64,000 nt of DNA from Herpetosiphonaceae bacterium (lineage in GTDB: Bacteria > Chloroflexota > Chloroflexia > Chloroflexales > Herpetosiphonaceae): NCBI GenBank assembly GCA_026003835.1, contig BPHZ01000001.1, positions 1,124,001 through 1,188,000 of the forward strand. Reading direction: 5' to 3'. Of the stretch, positions 8,251 through 17,283 are shown piece by piece (positions within the stretch are counted from its first letter, which is position 1; each line of letters begins with the position of its first letter). The position numbers and the translations under genes are program-made. The notes under the pieces are model-generated. The model was given only the letters and a program-made list of their open reading frames with translations. It had not been told where the DNA came from and did not search any database.

Positions 8251-8640
8251 GAGGGAGCACTTCAGTCTTAAGTCTGATTCTCCTTGTCCCAGCCATATGA
8301 GCTGCAACAATATGAAGGCCATTTTCAGCAGAGACTGAGTTGTTTTTGTTAAGATCAACGGTGCCGTGCGAGGCTTGTATCAGCACGAAAATCATTGACC
8401 TTGGGTATATACTAGAAGTCAAGGGCTCCTTCGACCACGCTCTCCCTGTGTTGATGACCCATCTTTCCTGTTTACTCCATACCTCCCGCCCTATCAAACC
8501 CTCAGCGTCGCGGTCTCCATCGGTCGTGGTGCTATCGGGTGTACCCTACCTTTAACACGCATACAGAAGGTAGGGCTGATCAAGTAGACCGAGCGATCGG
8601 TCGATTTCGACAGGGTCGATTTCGACAGGAGGGTAGTGCT
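8251..8640. other. Intergenic region with hairpin and short tandem repeat
   Basis: No gene is seen. CCCTACCTT (8544-8552) pairs with AAGGTAGGG (8567-8575) around a 14-nt loop. Just before the GYD gene the 15-nt unit GGTCGATTTCGACAG occurs twice in tandem (about 8600-8630), the second copy running into the AGGAGG ribosome binding site. Confidence 0.4.
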
Positions 8641-8973
8641 ATGGCACTGTATTTATCGCAGTTTGCCTACACCAGCGAGGCCTGGGCCGCCCTGGCCAAG
8701 AATCCGCAGAACCGCGCTGAAGTTATTGGAAGGTTGCTAGAGAGGATGGGCGGACGGTTACACAATCTGTACTACTGTTTCGGCGAATATGACGGAGTCA
8801 TACTGTTCGAGGCCCCCGACGATACAACGGCTGTCGCCACACTCATCGCAGCGCTCTCGCCAGGGCATGTCAAAGCCATCAAGACGACCAAGCTCCTGAC
8901 GGTTGAAGAGACGATGGAGGCTATGCGCAAAGCGGGGGGCGTAACATATCAAGGGCCATCAACGGGCCGCTAA
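8641..8973 (+). CDS. GYD domain protein
   Basis: A 110-residue protein; ATG 8641 has AGGAGGG 10 nt upstream, whereas the longer open frame lacks a start signal. It matches the small alpha/beta GYD family: MALYLSQFAYTSEAW at the start, the family's Gly-Tyr-Asp-like segment as CFGEYDGVILFEAPDD (about residues 46-61), then TTAVATLIAALSPGHVKAIKTTKLLT. The fold is a ferredoxin-like dimer; members are mostly of unknown function. It is monocistronic, with a hairpin upstream. Confidence 0.85.
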   Translation: MALYLSQFAYTSEAWAALAKNPQNRAEVIGRLLERMGGRLHNLYYCFGEYDGVILFEAPDDTTAVATLIAALSPGHVKAIKTTKLLTVEETMEAMRKAGGVTYQGPSTGR

Positions 8974-9090
8974 CCTGGTTATCGCCCGACCATGGTCCTG
9001 GTATAGTGTGCCGATGGGGGATCGCAGGTGGGCTGTATATGCACCAGTACAGCCCACGCTTTTTGTTTGGTATACTTGATGATCAGAGTC

Positions 9091-9741
9091 CTAGCCTGGC
9101 TTTTCCAGCACTGCTACGCGCGTTTTTCTCCCTTTGAGCGTATCGTATCCGTCGCAGTACCCCACCGGCTGAAACCCCAATTCGGCGAGTCGATCCAAGA
9201 TATATCGTGTCGGGTGGCTTCCAGCCAGAATGCCCTTTGTTGGGTCCGCTGTGCCTTCCTGATAGTGGGCAACCAACAGTTTTCCGTTGTGCTCAAGATA
9301 ATGCTCAAACAGATGGTTTATATACTGCTTTTCATAGTCGGCGGGAACATATACAAGCTCGGTACGAACAAAGTCAAATTTCCGCGGAGGGATCCAATTC
9401 AGCGAATTGCCGATGAAGAAGTGATCCGCAAACTGAGGAAGTCGCTGCCTGGCAAGCTCGACGAACTGTGGTGATAAATCAAGCCCATACGGGTCGATAG
9501 ATATGCCTCGTTCCGCACACCAGCGCAGACAACACTCCAAAAGATAACCGTTAGCACAGCCGATATCGAGAAAGGAGCCTGAGCGCGTCATACAATCCGC
9601 AACCGGTTTGCGCAGGGCAACCCAACGCTCCTCTGGGCCGGACATTCCTGATTGCTTCCAGGGCTCTGAGTGTTGTGTGTACGCCGATTCGAAGACAGAT
9701 CGGGCGTGCTCAAACCACTGTGCGACTGATTGTTGGCTCAT
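9091..9741 (-). CDS. SAM-dependent methyltransferase
   Basis: A 216-residue class I methyltransferase with GGAGG 7 nt before its ATG. Motif I is FLDIGCANGYLLE (about residues 57-69), the acidic ribose-binding position is in GLDLSPQFVELA (about 86-97), and FDFVRTELVYVP (about 120-131) is in the place of motif IV. The end is short compared with many small-molecule methyltransferases. A Trp-rich N-terminus (QWFEHARSVFESAY) probably forms a cap over the substrate. The substrate is unknown. It is convergent with the GYD gene. Confidence 0.82.
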   Translation of the reverse strand: MSQQSVAQWFEHARSVFESAYTQHSEPWKQSGMSGPEERWVALRKPVADCMTRSGSFLDIGCANGYLLECCLRWCAERGISIDPYGLDLSPQFVELARQRLPQFADHFFIGNSLNWIPPRKFDFVRTELVYVPADYEKQYINHLFEHYLEHNGKLLVAHYQEGTADPTKGILAGSHPTRYILDRLAELGFQPVGYCDGYDTLKGRKTRVAVLEKPG

Positions 9742-10054
9742 GGATCAACCTCCAAACACGCGGATATCTCTCCAGCGCTGTCTCGGCTGTCAAACCTTAT
9801 AGGGTAAAAGCTTCAGACTGTCAATGTTCCTGGAGCAACAGAATAGGATCGTTTGGCCTTCATGCACCGGCCCCAGAGCGGACTTCATCATCATGCTCAC
9901 GTGTTTGAGTCTGGCGGCATTCAACTTGGTGGATAGCCACAAGACGGCTTCGGGCCATCGCGTAGCTGCTTCTCGATCAACAAGCGATGCTTCTTTATAG
10001 AGGTGGTCGATCCTATCGGCAGCGTCGCGACAGCGAACGGAAGGGAGCATCGAT
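9742..10054. other. Intergenic region, no assigned gene
   Basis: The region separates the divergent methyltransferase and DUF4383/DUF2231 genes. On the minus strand a frame with KEASLVDREAATRWPEAV reads through it and into the next gene's start, without a ribosome binding site; I see no reason to call it a gene. GGAAGGGAG at about 10037-10045 belongs to the downstream gene. Confidence 0.3.
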
Positions 10055-11059
10055 ATGTTGCTAAGCATGTTTGCCTTAATCATTGGTATGCTGTATCTCA
10101 CATTGGGCATCCTTGGGCTTATCCCAGTCGCGCATACCAAATGGCCGAGCGATGCACCTCCTTTGGTGATACAGAATGCTTCGGGTTATCTGCTTGGTTT
10201 CTTTCCGAGCAATCTGATACTGGCTATCTTGCACCTGCTTACGGGGCTCTGGGCCATCGCGGCCTCCTATCACAGCGCCAGGCTCCGCATCTTTGCTGTC
10301 AGTATTGCGGTTGTCTATGGTATCGCCACAATGCTAGGGATCATACCTCTCTTCAACGAGATAAACAGGTTCATTCCACTCTTCGGCCGTAATAGCTGGC
10401 TCCATGGATTAACGGCGGCGATTGCCACATTCATTCTCTGGCGATCTTCAAGGGAAGACACCTATGAGGGCGAGCGAAACCAGTGGTATCAGAACAAGAA
10501 ATTGACCAACGGCCTCAGCAGCAGGCTTACGATCGCGGGATATCCGCTTCATCCTATCTTGACACCGTTTCCAATCGCCAGCTTTAGCGGGATCCTGGTA
10601 ACGGATCTCGGCTACTGGTGGACGACGCTCCCCTGGTATAACGGCTCGAAACCGTTTTGGGGAGACGCCTCCGCGTGGCTGGCGGGCGCAGGCGTGCTAA
10701 GCGGGATTGTAGCCGCACTCGTTGGGCTGATCGATTTTGCGACTATTCGAGAGATTCGTGGGCTGAGGGCGGCCAGGCTCCACGCCATCGGAGCGGCCAT
10801 CGTCCTTATCCTCGGCAGCGGGAATCTAATCTTGCGCGTCACAAGTGGATCGAGATGGATTCTGCCTTGGGGTATCGCCCTGTCGGCGCTGACCGCGATC
10901 GTGCTTGCGCCCGCTGTCTGGTACGGCGGCAGGCTTGTCTACTGCCATATGGCTGGTGTGGCTAGCCAGCTACCCGAGCATAAGACGGAAGATGCAACGG
11001 TTGAGTCCGATATGGACAATCTGCGCCAACGCGAGAGGGGTGGAGATCGCTGGCAGTGA
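10055..11059 (+). CDS. Membrane protein, DUF4383-like plus DUF2231-like halves
   Basis: A 334-residue polytopic membrane protein. The first half (about 1-130) has four hydrophobic segments and resembles DUF4383 (LTLGILGLIPV, NLILAILHLLTGLWAI, GIATMLGIIP, NSWLHGLTAAIATFI). The second half (about 165-310) starts with the DUF2231 signature HPILTPFPIASFSG and has further membrane helices (ASAWLAGAGVLSGIVAAL, ARLHAIGAAIVLILG). The two domains are usually separate proteins, so a fusion is notable. The charged C-terminus is cytoplasmic. The function is unknown; DUF2231 proteins are often near stress or electron-transfer genes. Two BON-domain genes follow in the same direction. Confidence 0.75.
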   Translation: MLLSMFALIIGMLYLTLGILGLIPVAHTKWPSDAPPLVIQNASGYLLGFFPSNLILAILHLLTGLWAIAASYHSARLRIFAVSIAVVYGIATMLGIIPLFNEINRFIPLFGRNSWLHGLTAAIATFILWRSSREDTYEGERNQWYQNKKLTNGLSSRLTIAGYPLHPILTPFPIASFSGILVTDLGYWWTTLPWYNGSKPFWGDASAWLAGAGVLSGIVAALVGLIDFATIREIRGLRAARLHAIGAAIVLILGSGNLILRVTSGSRWILPWGIALSALTAIVLAPAVWYGGRLVYCHMAGVASQLPEHKTEDATVESDMDNLRQRERGGDRWQ

Positions 11060-11217
11060 GCGGACAAACACCGGACGAAAGGATGAGCGCGCTTTTCTAC
11101 AATGGATCCTGAAGGATATCTGTTGGTAGCCTCCAGTGCGAGCGCCCTATCTTCACCGCCAGGCACGGAGGGACGGGCTGGTCGGTCGAAGCAAGTCTTT
11201 GAGGAGGAGGACGAGCG

Positions 11218-11736
11218 ATGACGAGCAATATCGGCCAACAGGTAGGGTTCTGCGCATGCCCAAACTGCGGATATCAGCTGGCGATCAACACTGGCGTTGG
11301 GATGTGGCAGGGAGGAATGTTGCCGGCAGGGCAGATGATGGGCCCATTGATGGGAGGACAGTTCCCAGGAACATCGATGGGGATGACAGGTATGATGCCC
11401 ACTGGAACCTTCGCGCCAGGTACAACGCTTACCACTGGTGCCTTTGTCCCCTCGCTGATGACATTGGGCGCTACTGCCGACGATGAATCCATCAAGAACA
11501 TGGTTTACGATGCGATCGACGCTGATTCCAGCATCCCCCAAAATGCGGATATCAACGTTGAAGTCAACGGGAGCATTGTCACTCTCACCGGCTCTGTCCC
11601 CAGCAAACGCATCAAGCATGCTGTCGGCGATGCAGCCTGGTGGATCCCTGGCGTTGTAGATGTGAATAACCAACTCCAGGTGCAGCCACGCAAGGAGCGG
11701 ATGCGGGGCGAACGCAGGCAGCAAGCTCAGCACTAG
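11218..11736 (+). CDS. BON-domain protein with N-terminal CPNCG knuckle
   Basis: A 172-residue protein with GAGGAGGA before its ATG. It begins with a short metal-knuckle motif CACPNCGYQLAI (about residues 12-23), then a Gly/Met/Pro-rich flexible part (about 25-80), then a BON-like domain: [58 protein letters not shown] domains bind membranes or other surfaces and occur in envelope stress proteins such as OsmY. There is no signal peptide, so it is probably cytoplasmic. A paralogue with the same plan follows 123 nt later. Confidence 0.82.
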   Translation: MTSNIGQQVGFCACPNCGYQLAINTGVGMWQGGMLPAGQMMGPLMGGQFPGTSMGMTGMMPTGTFAPGTTLTTGAFVPSLMTLGATADDESIKNMVYDAIDADSSIPQNADINVEVNGSIVTLTGSVPSKRIKHAVGDAAWWIPGVVDVNNQLQVQPRKERMRGERRQQAQH

Positions 11737-11859
11737 CGCTGGGCAGGCCGGGGGAGCGGGTGTTATCCGACGCCCGATGCTGCGTTCGTGGAACAGTGTG
11801 GCAAAGAGTATCGATAATCGACGAGGATGATCGTTCCTGTGAGGAGGGAGGTATCAACA

Positions 11860-12783
11860 ATGACAACCAGCTTTAACATAACAACGGGTGCTTGCACCTG
11901 CCCGAACTGCGGTCTCCACTTTGCGATCAGTCTCACCCCGACAGGCCAAGGGCTCGGCGTACACCAGGGCTTCGGCGGCGGGCTCGGCCAGCAGGGCTTC
12001 GGCGGCGGGCTCGGCCAGCAGGGCTTCGGCGGCCAGGGCTTTGGCCAGCAGGGGCTTGGCGCGCAGCAGGGCTTCGGCGGCGGGCTCGGCCAGCAGGGCT
12101 TCGGCGGCCAGGGCTTTGGCCAGCAGGGGCTTGGCGCGCAGCAGGGCTTCGGCGGCCAGGGCTTTGGCATGCAGGGGCTTGGTCAGCAGGGCTTCGGCGG
12201 CGGGCTCGGCCAGCAGGGCTTCGGCGGCCAGGGCTTTGGCCAGCAGGGGCTTGGCGCGCAGCAGGGCTTCGGCGGCCAGGGCTTTGGCATGCAGGGGCTT
12301 GGTCAGCAGGGCTTCGGCGGCGGGCTCGGCCAGCAGGGGCTTGGTCAGCAGGGCTTCGGCGGCCAGGGCTTTGGCATGCAGGGGCTTGGTCAGCAGGGCT
12401 TCGGTAGCCCATTCTTCACGACCGCCGGCTATGGCCTTGGCGGACTACGCCGCTGGGGAGGCAGCTACTCCGACCAGTTTGTTTCCACCGGCCTTCCGAC
12501 CGACGAAGAAATCGAAGAGATGATCTACGACTCAATCGATAACGATCCCCTCATTCCGTGGGATGCGGATATCGAGGTCAAGTGTGAGGCCGGAGAAGTG
12601 ACGCTTACGGGCAGTGTCCCGAATAAGCGGATCAAGCATGCTGCCGGCCAGGATGCCTGGTGGATCACCGGGGTTACCGATGTCCATAACAACATTAAAG
12701 TCACTGGCCGCCGCCGGGCACGAGGAGCGCGTCAAGAAGAAGAAGAGGAGCGGCAGCGCCAGGCTGGAGGTCAGCAGCAGTAG
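11860..12783 (+). CDS. BON-domain protein with long Gly/Phe/Gln repeat region
   Basis: A 307-residue paralogue of the upstream gene. ATG 11860 has GGAGG 9 nt upstream, while the frame's first ATG has none. Order: [12 protein letters not shown] knuckle (about residues 12-23), a low-complexity stretch of about 155 residues (about 35-190) built from [22 protein letters not shown] and [10 protein letters not shown] units, then the BON-like domain ([50 protein letters not shown]) and an acidic/basic tail. The repeat composition resembles prion-like disordered regions that self-associate. The repeats are near-identical in DNA as well, so length change by slippage is likely. Confidence 0.82.
   Translation: MTTSFNITTGACTCPNCGLHFAISLTPTGQGLGVHQGFGGGLGQQGFGGGLGQQGFGGQGFGQQGLGAQQGFGGGLGQQGFGGQGFGQQGLGAQQGFGGQGFGMQGLGQQGFGGGLGQQGFGGQGFGQQGLGAQQGFGGQGFGMQGLGQQGFGGGLGQQGLGQQGFGGQGFGMQGLGQQGFGSPFFTTAGYGLGGLRRWGGSYSDQFVSTGLPTDEEIEEMIYDSIDNDPLIPWDADIEVKCEAGEVTLTGSVPNKRIKHAAGQDAWWITGVTDVHNNIKVTGRRRARGARQEEEEERQRQAGGQQQ
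11968..12400 (+). repeat. Imperfect tandem DNA repeat coding for [13 protein letters not shown]
   Basis: Units of 24-54 nt such as GGCTTCGGCGGCGGGCTC plus CAGCAG-linked blocks recur about a dozen times, several copies being identical over more than 50 nt (for example the block around 12100-12180 and that around 12220-12300). This is a slippage-prone coding minisatellite. Confidence 0.85.
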
Positions 12784-13007
12784 CCCCGGCATCCGCTGTT
12801 GAAGAAACGAAGCAGAGCATCGAGAGAGGGGGCCATCGGGGTCGACCAAGACGAAGGCCGGCCCCGATGGCGATCATAGGCTCAGCGTGCGATTGGCAGG
12901 CAAGGATCTCATCCAGCTCACGTCACGGCCTCATGGCCGTCCATACTAAGGCCAGGCTCTTGCTGCAGCCGACGTGCTTTTCGGACGTTTGCCGGCGGAG
13001 CAAGATC

Positions 13008-14204
13008 ATGCAGTATGATGTTATTGTTATCGGTGCCGGTCCGGCAGGAAGTACCACCGCCCGAGAATGCGCCAGTCAAGGGCTTTCGGTGCTTTTGCTT
13101 GATCGAGCTGTCTTTCCCCGCGACAAACCGTGCGGTGGCGGGGTCAACGTACGTGCAGCGCGCTTGCTCCCATTCGACATCGCCCCCGTCACCGAGCGTA
13201 CTGCCTCCGGCATACGATTCAGCCTCCAACAATCTACCAGGTTCGTACTAAGATCAACTGAACCGCTCACGTACCTCACCCAACGCATTCATTTTGATGC
13301 CTTCCTGATAACCCATGCTTTAGATGCCGGAGTTGTACTGCGCGAAGGCGTCCTGGTGGATGCAATCGAGCCGCACCCCCGGTATGTCGTCGTTCGGGCC
13401 GGGAGAGAGCGATTCGAGGGGCGGACGCTCGTGGTAGCTGACGGGGCCAACAGCAGGATAGCCAGGCTTGCTGGTTTTCCCAGAGGATACTGGACGCTCT
13501 ATGCGCTGGAGGGCAACATCACGCCCTCGGCCGGTGTGCCTTTCCAGTGGCAGGATCGGCTGGGCATCGATATAGGAGACGCGCCTGGCGGCTACGGCTG
13601 GATCTTCCCAAAGGGGGATCATCTCAATATTGGTGTTGTTGGGTGGCCCTCAATCGGCCCGACGCTCCGTGAGCGATTGTACCGGCTCACACGCTACTAT
13701 GGCTTTGATCCGGCTACATTATGGGGTACGCGGGGCCATCCCCTTCCCGTACGGCAACCCGGCACCCCAGTAGTGCATGAGAACATCCTGCTAGTTGGAG
13801 ATGCCGCCGGACTGATCGACCCATTCAGTGGTGAGGGGATCTACGCGGCACTCTGGAGCGGATCTACGGCAGCTGCTTGCCTGGCTGCGTATGTGAATGG
13901 GCATGTGCCGGACCTGAGCCGCTACCAGGTGGAAATTGACCAAACCTTACGCCAAGAGCAAGCCGTAGCGCGCCAGTTCTGCGATATTTTGCACGCCTTT
14001 CCCGCGGCCTGCATGCATTTCCTTCAGTACACGCCGGGAGTGGGGAAAGCCATCTGTGAAATCGTGCGCGGCGATCAAACATACATAGGGATGAAACGCA
14101 TGAGAGGATCGCTTGCGCTCGGCGTTGATCTCGCCTCCAACGTACTGCGCGTCGCCTTACGTGTCGAGGCTCGGTCGGGCATGAAGCGACTCCAGGGGCC
14201 GTAG
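13008..14204 (+). CDS. Geranylgeranyl-reductase-family FAD oxidoreductase
   Basis: A 398-residue flavoprotein. ATG 13008 (MQYDVIVIGAGPAGS) starts exactly at the dinucleotide-binding fold and has GGCGGAG upstream; the open frame 47 codons further lacks family similarity. It has GAGPAGS (about 9-15) for FAD, FPRDKPCGGGVNVRA (about 42-56), which is the CGGG signature of geranylgeranyl reductases, VVADGANSRIARLAG in the middle and LLVGDAAGLIDPFSGEGI (about 263-280) for the second FAD motif. Such enzymes reduce isoprenoid double bonds or oxidise related substrates. No isoprenoid or chlorophyll genes are adjacent, so the substrate is open. Confidence 0.85.
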   Translation: MQYDVIVIGAGPAGSTTARECASQGLSVLLLDRAVFPRDKPCGGGVNVRAARLLPFDIAPVTERTASGIRFSLQQSTRFVLRSTEPLTYLTQRIHFDAFLITHALDAGVVLREGVLVDAIEPHPRYVVVRAGRERFEGRTLVVADGANSRIARLAGFPRGYWTLYALEGNITPSAGVPFQWQDRLGIDIGDAPGGYGWIFPKGDHLNIGVVGWPSIGPTLRERLYRLTRYYGFDPATLWGTRGHPLPVRQPGTPVVHENILLVGDAAGLIDPFSGEGIYAALWSGSTAAACLAAYVNGHVPDLSRYQVEIDQTLRQEQAVARQFCDILHAFPAACMHFLQYTPGVGKAICEIVRGDQTYIGMKRMRGSLALGVDLASNVLRVALRVEARSGMKRLQGP

Positions 14205-14333
14205 CACTCACGAGTAGAGCCACGGGGGATTGCAAGGGCAACCAGCAGGATGCCGCTGATCACACCGAACCAAACCATCCACACAGCCTGTGCTGTGCGC
14301 CGATTCATGCCGCTGCTTTGCGTGTCAATGGAT

Positions 14334-14363
14334 GGCCGGCGGAAAGCTGGCTCCTCCGCCGGC
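14334..14363. terminator. Hairpin between convergent genes
   Basis: A 10-bp perfect stem (GGCCGGCGGA at 14334-14343 with 14354-14363) and a 10-nt loop, followed on the plus strand by CTTGTC. It lies between the flavoprotein stop and the stop of the secreted protein on the other strand. Confidence 0.55.
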
Positions 14364-14416
14364 CCTTGTCCGATTGCGTGGACTACAAGGCTGCGCCGGC
14401 TACGTGCGTTAGCGCG

Positions 14417-15613
14417 CTAGCGCAGGCTCAGCGCCTCATCGAGTGGCACGCCGTTGATATAGATTTCAACGGCGTCAACAGTGTCAAACTGCAGCGCGGT
14501 CTGGGTGAGCTGAGCCTCCACCCGTGGCGAGTCGCACACGCCGCCGAGCTGGAAGTTGCCGGCCAGCCGGATGGTAGCGGTGCCGTTGACAATCTCGACC
14601 GACTCCACATGGAGATCGGAGCGGTAGAGCGCGTTATAGAGGCCGGACGGCCCAACCTCCGGCCCGCCAAGTGACAGCAGCTCGCGGAACGCTGCGGTCA
14701 GCGGCGCCACTGTCGGCTCAACCTGGCGCTCCACTGGCACAACGGCATCACCGCAGCCGAGGTTGCCCTGCCCCTCGGCGATCAGATAGACCGTAACGTT
14801 CTCGAAGACGGGAGGATTACCGCGCATAGCAAGCAGTTCGGCGCCCAGGCGGCCCAGCAGCACCTTGAACTGATCCGGGTTATTGGGGTGCCACTCAAAG
14901 CGCGCGCGCTCGAACCACTGGGTCAGCACGGTGTCGCCGCTGCTGTTGGTGGCGATAAACGGCTCGGTGATCGGATAGCCGAAGAGCGCCAGCGACTCGC
15001 GGAACGAGACGCCGGGATCGCCAAAGTCGAGGCCATGGCTCTGCCAGTAGCTCAGAAAGCCCTGGCCTGGCGCCTGGTTGCAGACGTTGTGTCCAGTCTC
15101 CACAAAGTACATGCAGCCCGTCGCCGGTTCAGCCCGTGGAATCTCCTGCCAGTTGCTGCCTTGCAGATTGAGGACCTCCACGCCCATACGGCCCAGCAAC
15201 ACATCATAGGGCGGGTTATTCTCGGGGTGGCGCTCGAAGCGTTGCCGCTCGAAGTATTGAGTCAGCACATAATCGCCGCTACTGTTGATCTCAAAGCGGT
15301 CCTGGGTCAGCGGATAGCCAAAGACCATCAGGCCGCCGTTCTCGTTCCAGTATTCCAAAAAGCGCCCGCTGACGGTATGGCCAGTCTCGGGGAAGAAGCG
15401 CGATTCTTCCGCTGAGAACGGCGACGCGAGGATGCTGACCTGGGCGCCTGCTGGCGCGCCGCTGCCCATCATCGTGACCCGTGTTCCTGGTGGGCCGGAC
15501 TCCGGCTCAAGCGCGATCCGCAGCTCCTGCTCCTGGGCTGCGGTCGACCAGGCCGGCAGTGTCAGCAGCAGGAGCGCTGCCGCCATCCACACGCGAACGA
15601 TACGTCGTACCAT
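14417..15613 (-). CDS. Secreted protein with PETG/LGRLG repeats and GerMN-like domain
   Basis: A 398-residue exported protein with AGGAGGAGAT before its ATG. The signal peptide (about 1-26) ends near WSTAAQ. A short strand-rich part (about 27-70, EPESGPPGTRVTMMG) follows, then two PETG repeats (FPETGHTVSGRFLEYW and FVETGHNVCNQAPGQ) with TQYFER/TQWFER and VLLGRMGV/VLLGRLGA, as in the protein at 3277. The last 130 residues (NVTVYLIAEGQGN, TAAFRELLSLGGPE, TIRLAGNF, AQLTQTALQF, EIYINGVP) match a GerMN-like domain. GerMN occurs in spore germination and other extracytoplasmic lipoproteins, but sporulation is not implied. Likely a cell-envelope protein. Confidence 0.8.
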   Translation of the reverse strand: MVRRIVRVWMAAALLLLTLPAWSTAAQEQELRIALEPESGPPGTRVTMMGSGAPAGAQVSILASPFSAEESRFFPETGHTVSGRFLEYWNENGGLMVFGYPLTQDRFEINSSGDYVLTQYFERQRFERHPENNPPYDVLLGRMGVEVLNLQGSNWQEIPRAEPATGCMYFVETGHNVCNQAPGQGFLSYWQSHGLDFGDPGVSFRESLALFGYPITEPFIATNSSGDTVLTQWFERARFEWHPNNPDQFKVLLGRLGAELLAMRGNPPVFENVTVYLIAEGQGNLGCGDAVVPVERQVEPTVAPLTAAFRELLSLGGPEVGPSGLYNALYRSDLHVESVEIVNGTATIRLAGNFQLGGVCDSPRVEAQLTQTALQFDTVDAVEIYINGVPLDEALSLR

Positions 15614-16027
15614 ATCTCCTCCTCTGATGCTTCAGACTGATCCCGGCGCCTGCTTCGTAGCAGTCGCTTGGGGGCGGCGCCTCGCCGCGCGAGTCTGCAG
15701 CCTGCGCCTTTTCATTGATACTGAGGCCCAGTCGCAGAGGCGGATGACGTCGGCGCAGGCCTCGCCGTGCATCCCCCGGGAGTCCGGGTCGTCGGGCTCA
15801 TGCCGACTGTAAAACCGATGGCGATGGCGAGAAAGGCACATGCCGCCTGGGCCGCTCATACCGGCCCGGCCGGATCAATCTGATACATACTGATGTTCTC
15901 TTTTGTACGGCTGGCAAGCGGCGTGCCAGGCGAGGAAGTGCCGCCTATGAAGACACGAACGGATCTGTAACGGGGTAGTCGTGCATTCGTGACCCCATAT
16001 GGGGACGGCGCCTTTTCGGGAACACGA

Positions 16028-17062
16028 TTAGCCGACCTGTGGCTCGCCGGGCGAGTAGATGGCGCAGAGCCCTTTCGTCGTCTCGCGGAAAAGCTCAACC
16101 AGCTCCGGAGGTTCCTCCACAATACAGCCCGCTCCGTAACGCAGCAGGAGCTGGCGTGCCTGCCAGAGATTTGTAACACTGGCCGTCACCGTTGCACTGC
16201 CGTCGTCGTGATAGTCGATCTTGGTGTCGGGAAAATAGACGGCGACATCGCGGCGGCGGGCGACGGAGGCGTGGAGCCGGTAGCGAATATGGTAGGCCGG
16301 CATCTGAAGACGCTGCGCCGGCAGCATTTGTGGGAGGATTTTGACCGTCCCCGGAACGATGCGATCCAGACGATAGTCGATGGCCGAGTGAATGCGCTCC
16401 GGCCCGGGTGGCCTGGCTTCAAGCAGCGTCGCATCCAGGTAGCCGTGCCCCTCAGGGCGGAAGAAGATGCGATAGGGCGCGACGCGGTGGCGCCTGGGCT
16501 GCATATCGGCGAGGCCAAGGTAGTCGAAGGCCAGCTCCTTACGCCGCTCGATGGCACGCTTGACCGTCGCAAGCACCCCCGGGTCAATCTTCCCCGGCGC
16601 TTTGCCGAGCAGCTGCAGCTCGACGGCGCTGCGCTGCTGCTGGTGCTGCTCGCGCCTATGCTCGGGGAGCAGCATCATCATGCGGTTAAGCAGCCGGTGA
16701 ATATTGGCGTGCTCCGGCAGCGTGGCACCAGCAGGAAAACTGGCCTCAATGAACGCCAGCGCCTCCATACAGTCATCCGGGAGGTCAAGCAGCGCCAGCT
16801 CGCCAAGATCCTCCAGCACATACACACCGCTGCGGCGCTGGTAGCTGATGCTGCAGCCAAACTCGTTTTTCAGAGCCGTGATATCGTGGCGCAGCGCATT
16901 CGAGGCCGCCGGCGGGTAGCCCTCATCGCCAAGCTCCGCCTCCACCGCTTCCATAAGCTGGTCGCCGCTCATCGGCTGGCGCAGGAGCAGGCGTATCAGC
17001 AGCAGTCGCCGGCGAAAGGTCAGCCACGAGCTGCGCTTGATTCCTCTCGATCGTCGTGCCAT
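16028..17062 (-). CDS. WYL-domain transcriptional regulator
   Basis: A 344-residue protein. ATG 17062 has AGGAAG 6 nt upstream; the longer open frame overlaps the preceding gene. The N-terminal part is a winged-helix DNA-binding domain (SSWLTFRRRLLLIRLLLRQP, then ALRHDITALKNEFG, about 10-70). The centre (about 155-260) is a WYL-like ligand domain (RRKELAFDYLGL, HRVAPYRIFF, GYLDATLLEARPPG, IDYRLDRI), and the C-terminus is a WCX-like region. WYL proteins bind nucleotides or nucleic acid and often control defence genes including CRISPR loci. It overlaps the small gene upstream by 43 nt. It is about 2.3 kb from the CRISPR array, but no direct link is shown. Confidence 0.82.
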   Translation of the reverse strand: MARRSRGIKRSSWLTFRRRLLLIRLLLRQPMSGDQLMEAVEAELGDEGYPPAASNALRHDITALKNEFGCSISYQRRSGVYVLEDLGELALLDLPDDCMEALAFIEASFPAGATLPEHANIHRLLNRMMMLLPEHRREQHQQQRSAVELQLLGKAPGKIDPGVLATVKRAIERRKELAFDYLGLADMQPRRHRVAPYRIFFRPEGHGYLDATLLEARPPGPERIHSAIDYRLDRIVPGTVKILPQMLPAQRLQMPAYHIRYRLHASVARRRDVAVYFPDTKIDYHDDGSATVTASVTNLWQARQLLLRYGAGCIVEEPPELVELFRETTKGLCAIYSPGEPQVG

Positions 17063-17283
17063 GGTGTCTTCCTTTCCAGCTGCTGATGATAGGCGCAGAT
17101 GATCTGATAGGCTTCTTCGCCGCTGCGTGCCCGCTGCAGCGCCGCTGCCGCCCTCATAATCAAGCGTTCCAGATCCTGTATACTTTCCTGCCAGCCCTGC
17201 TGCCTGCGTATCTCCTCCACCAGCGGCAGCCAGCATTCAAGTAGACGCAGCTGTACGTCAAAATCATCAATCTTCTGTGCCAT
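17020..17283 (-). CDS. Small helical protein overlapping the WYL gene
   Basis: An 87-residue protein reading MAQKIDDFDVQLRLLECW, then QQGWQESIQDLERLIMRA, and ending in a charged tail. It is almost entirely helical in appearance. Its 3' end overlaps the start of the WYL regulator by 43 nt in another frame, so the two are probably translationally coupled and the protein may work with the regulator. A GGTAGGA sequence precedes the ATG. No family was recognised. Confidence 0.6.
   Translation of the reverse strand: MAQKIDDFDVQLRLLECWLPLVEEIRRQQGWQESIQDLERLIMRAAAALQRARSGEEAYQIICAYHQQLERKTPWHDDREESSAARG

Noticed and set aside
14075..14308. 77-codon minus-strand frame with one membrane-like segment
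   Set aside because: Only the first 30 codons are outside the flavoprotein gene, and no start signal or family was found.
15989..17086. 365-codon plus-strand frame over the WYL gene
   Set aside because: It is antisense to a clear WYL regulator and has no family features or start signal.
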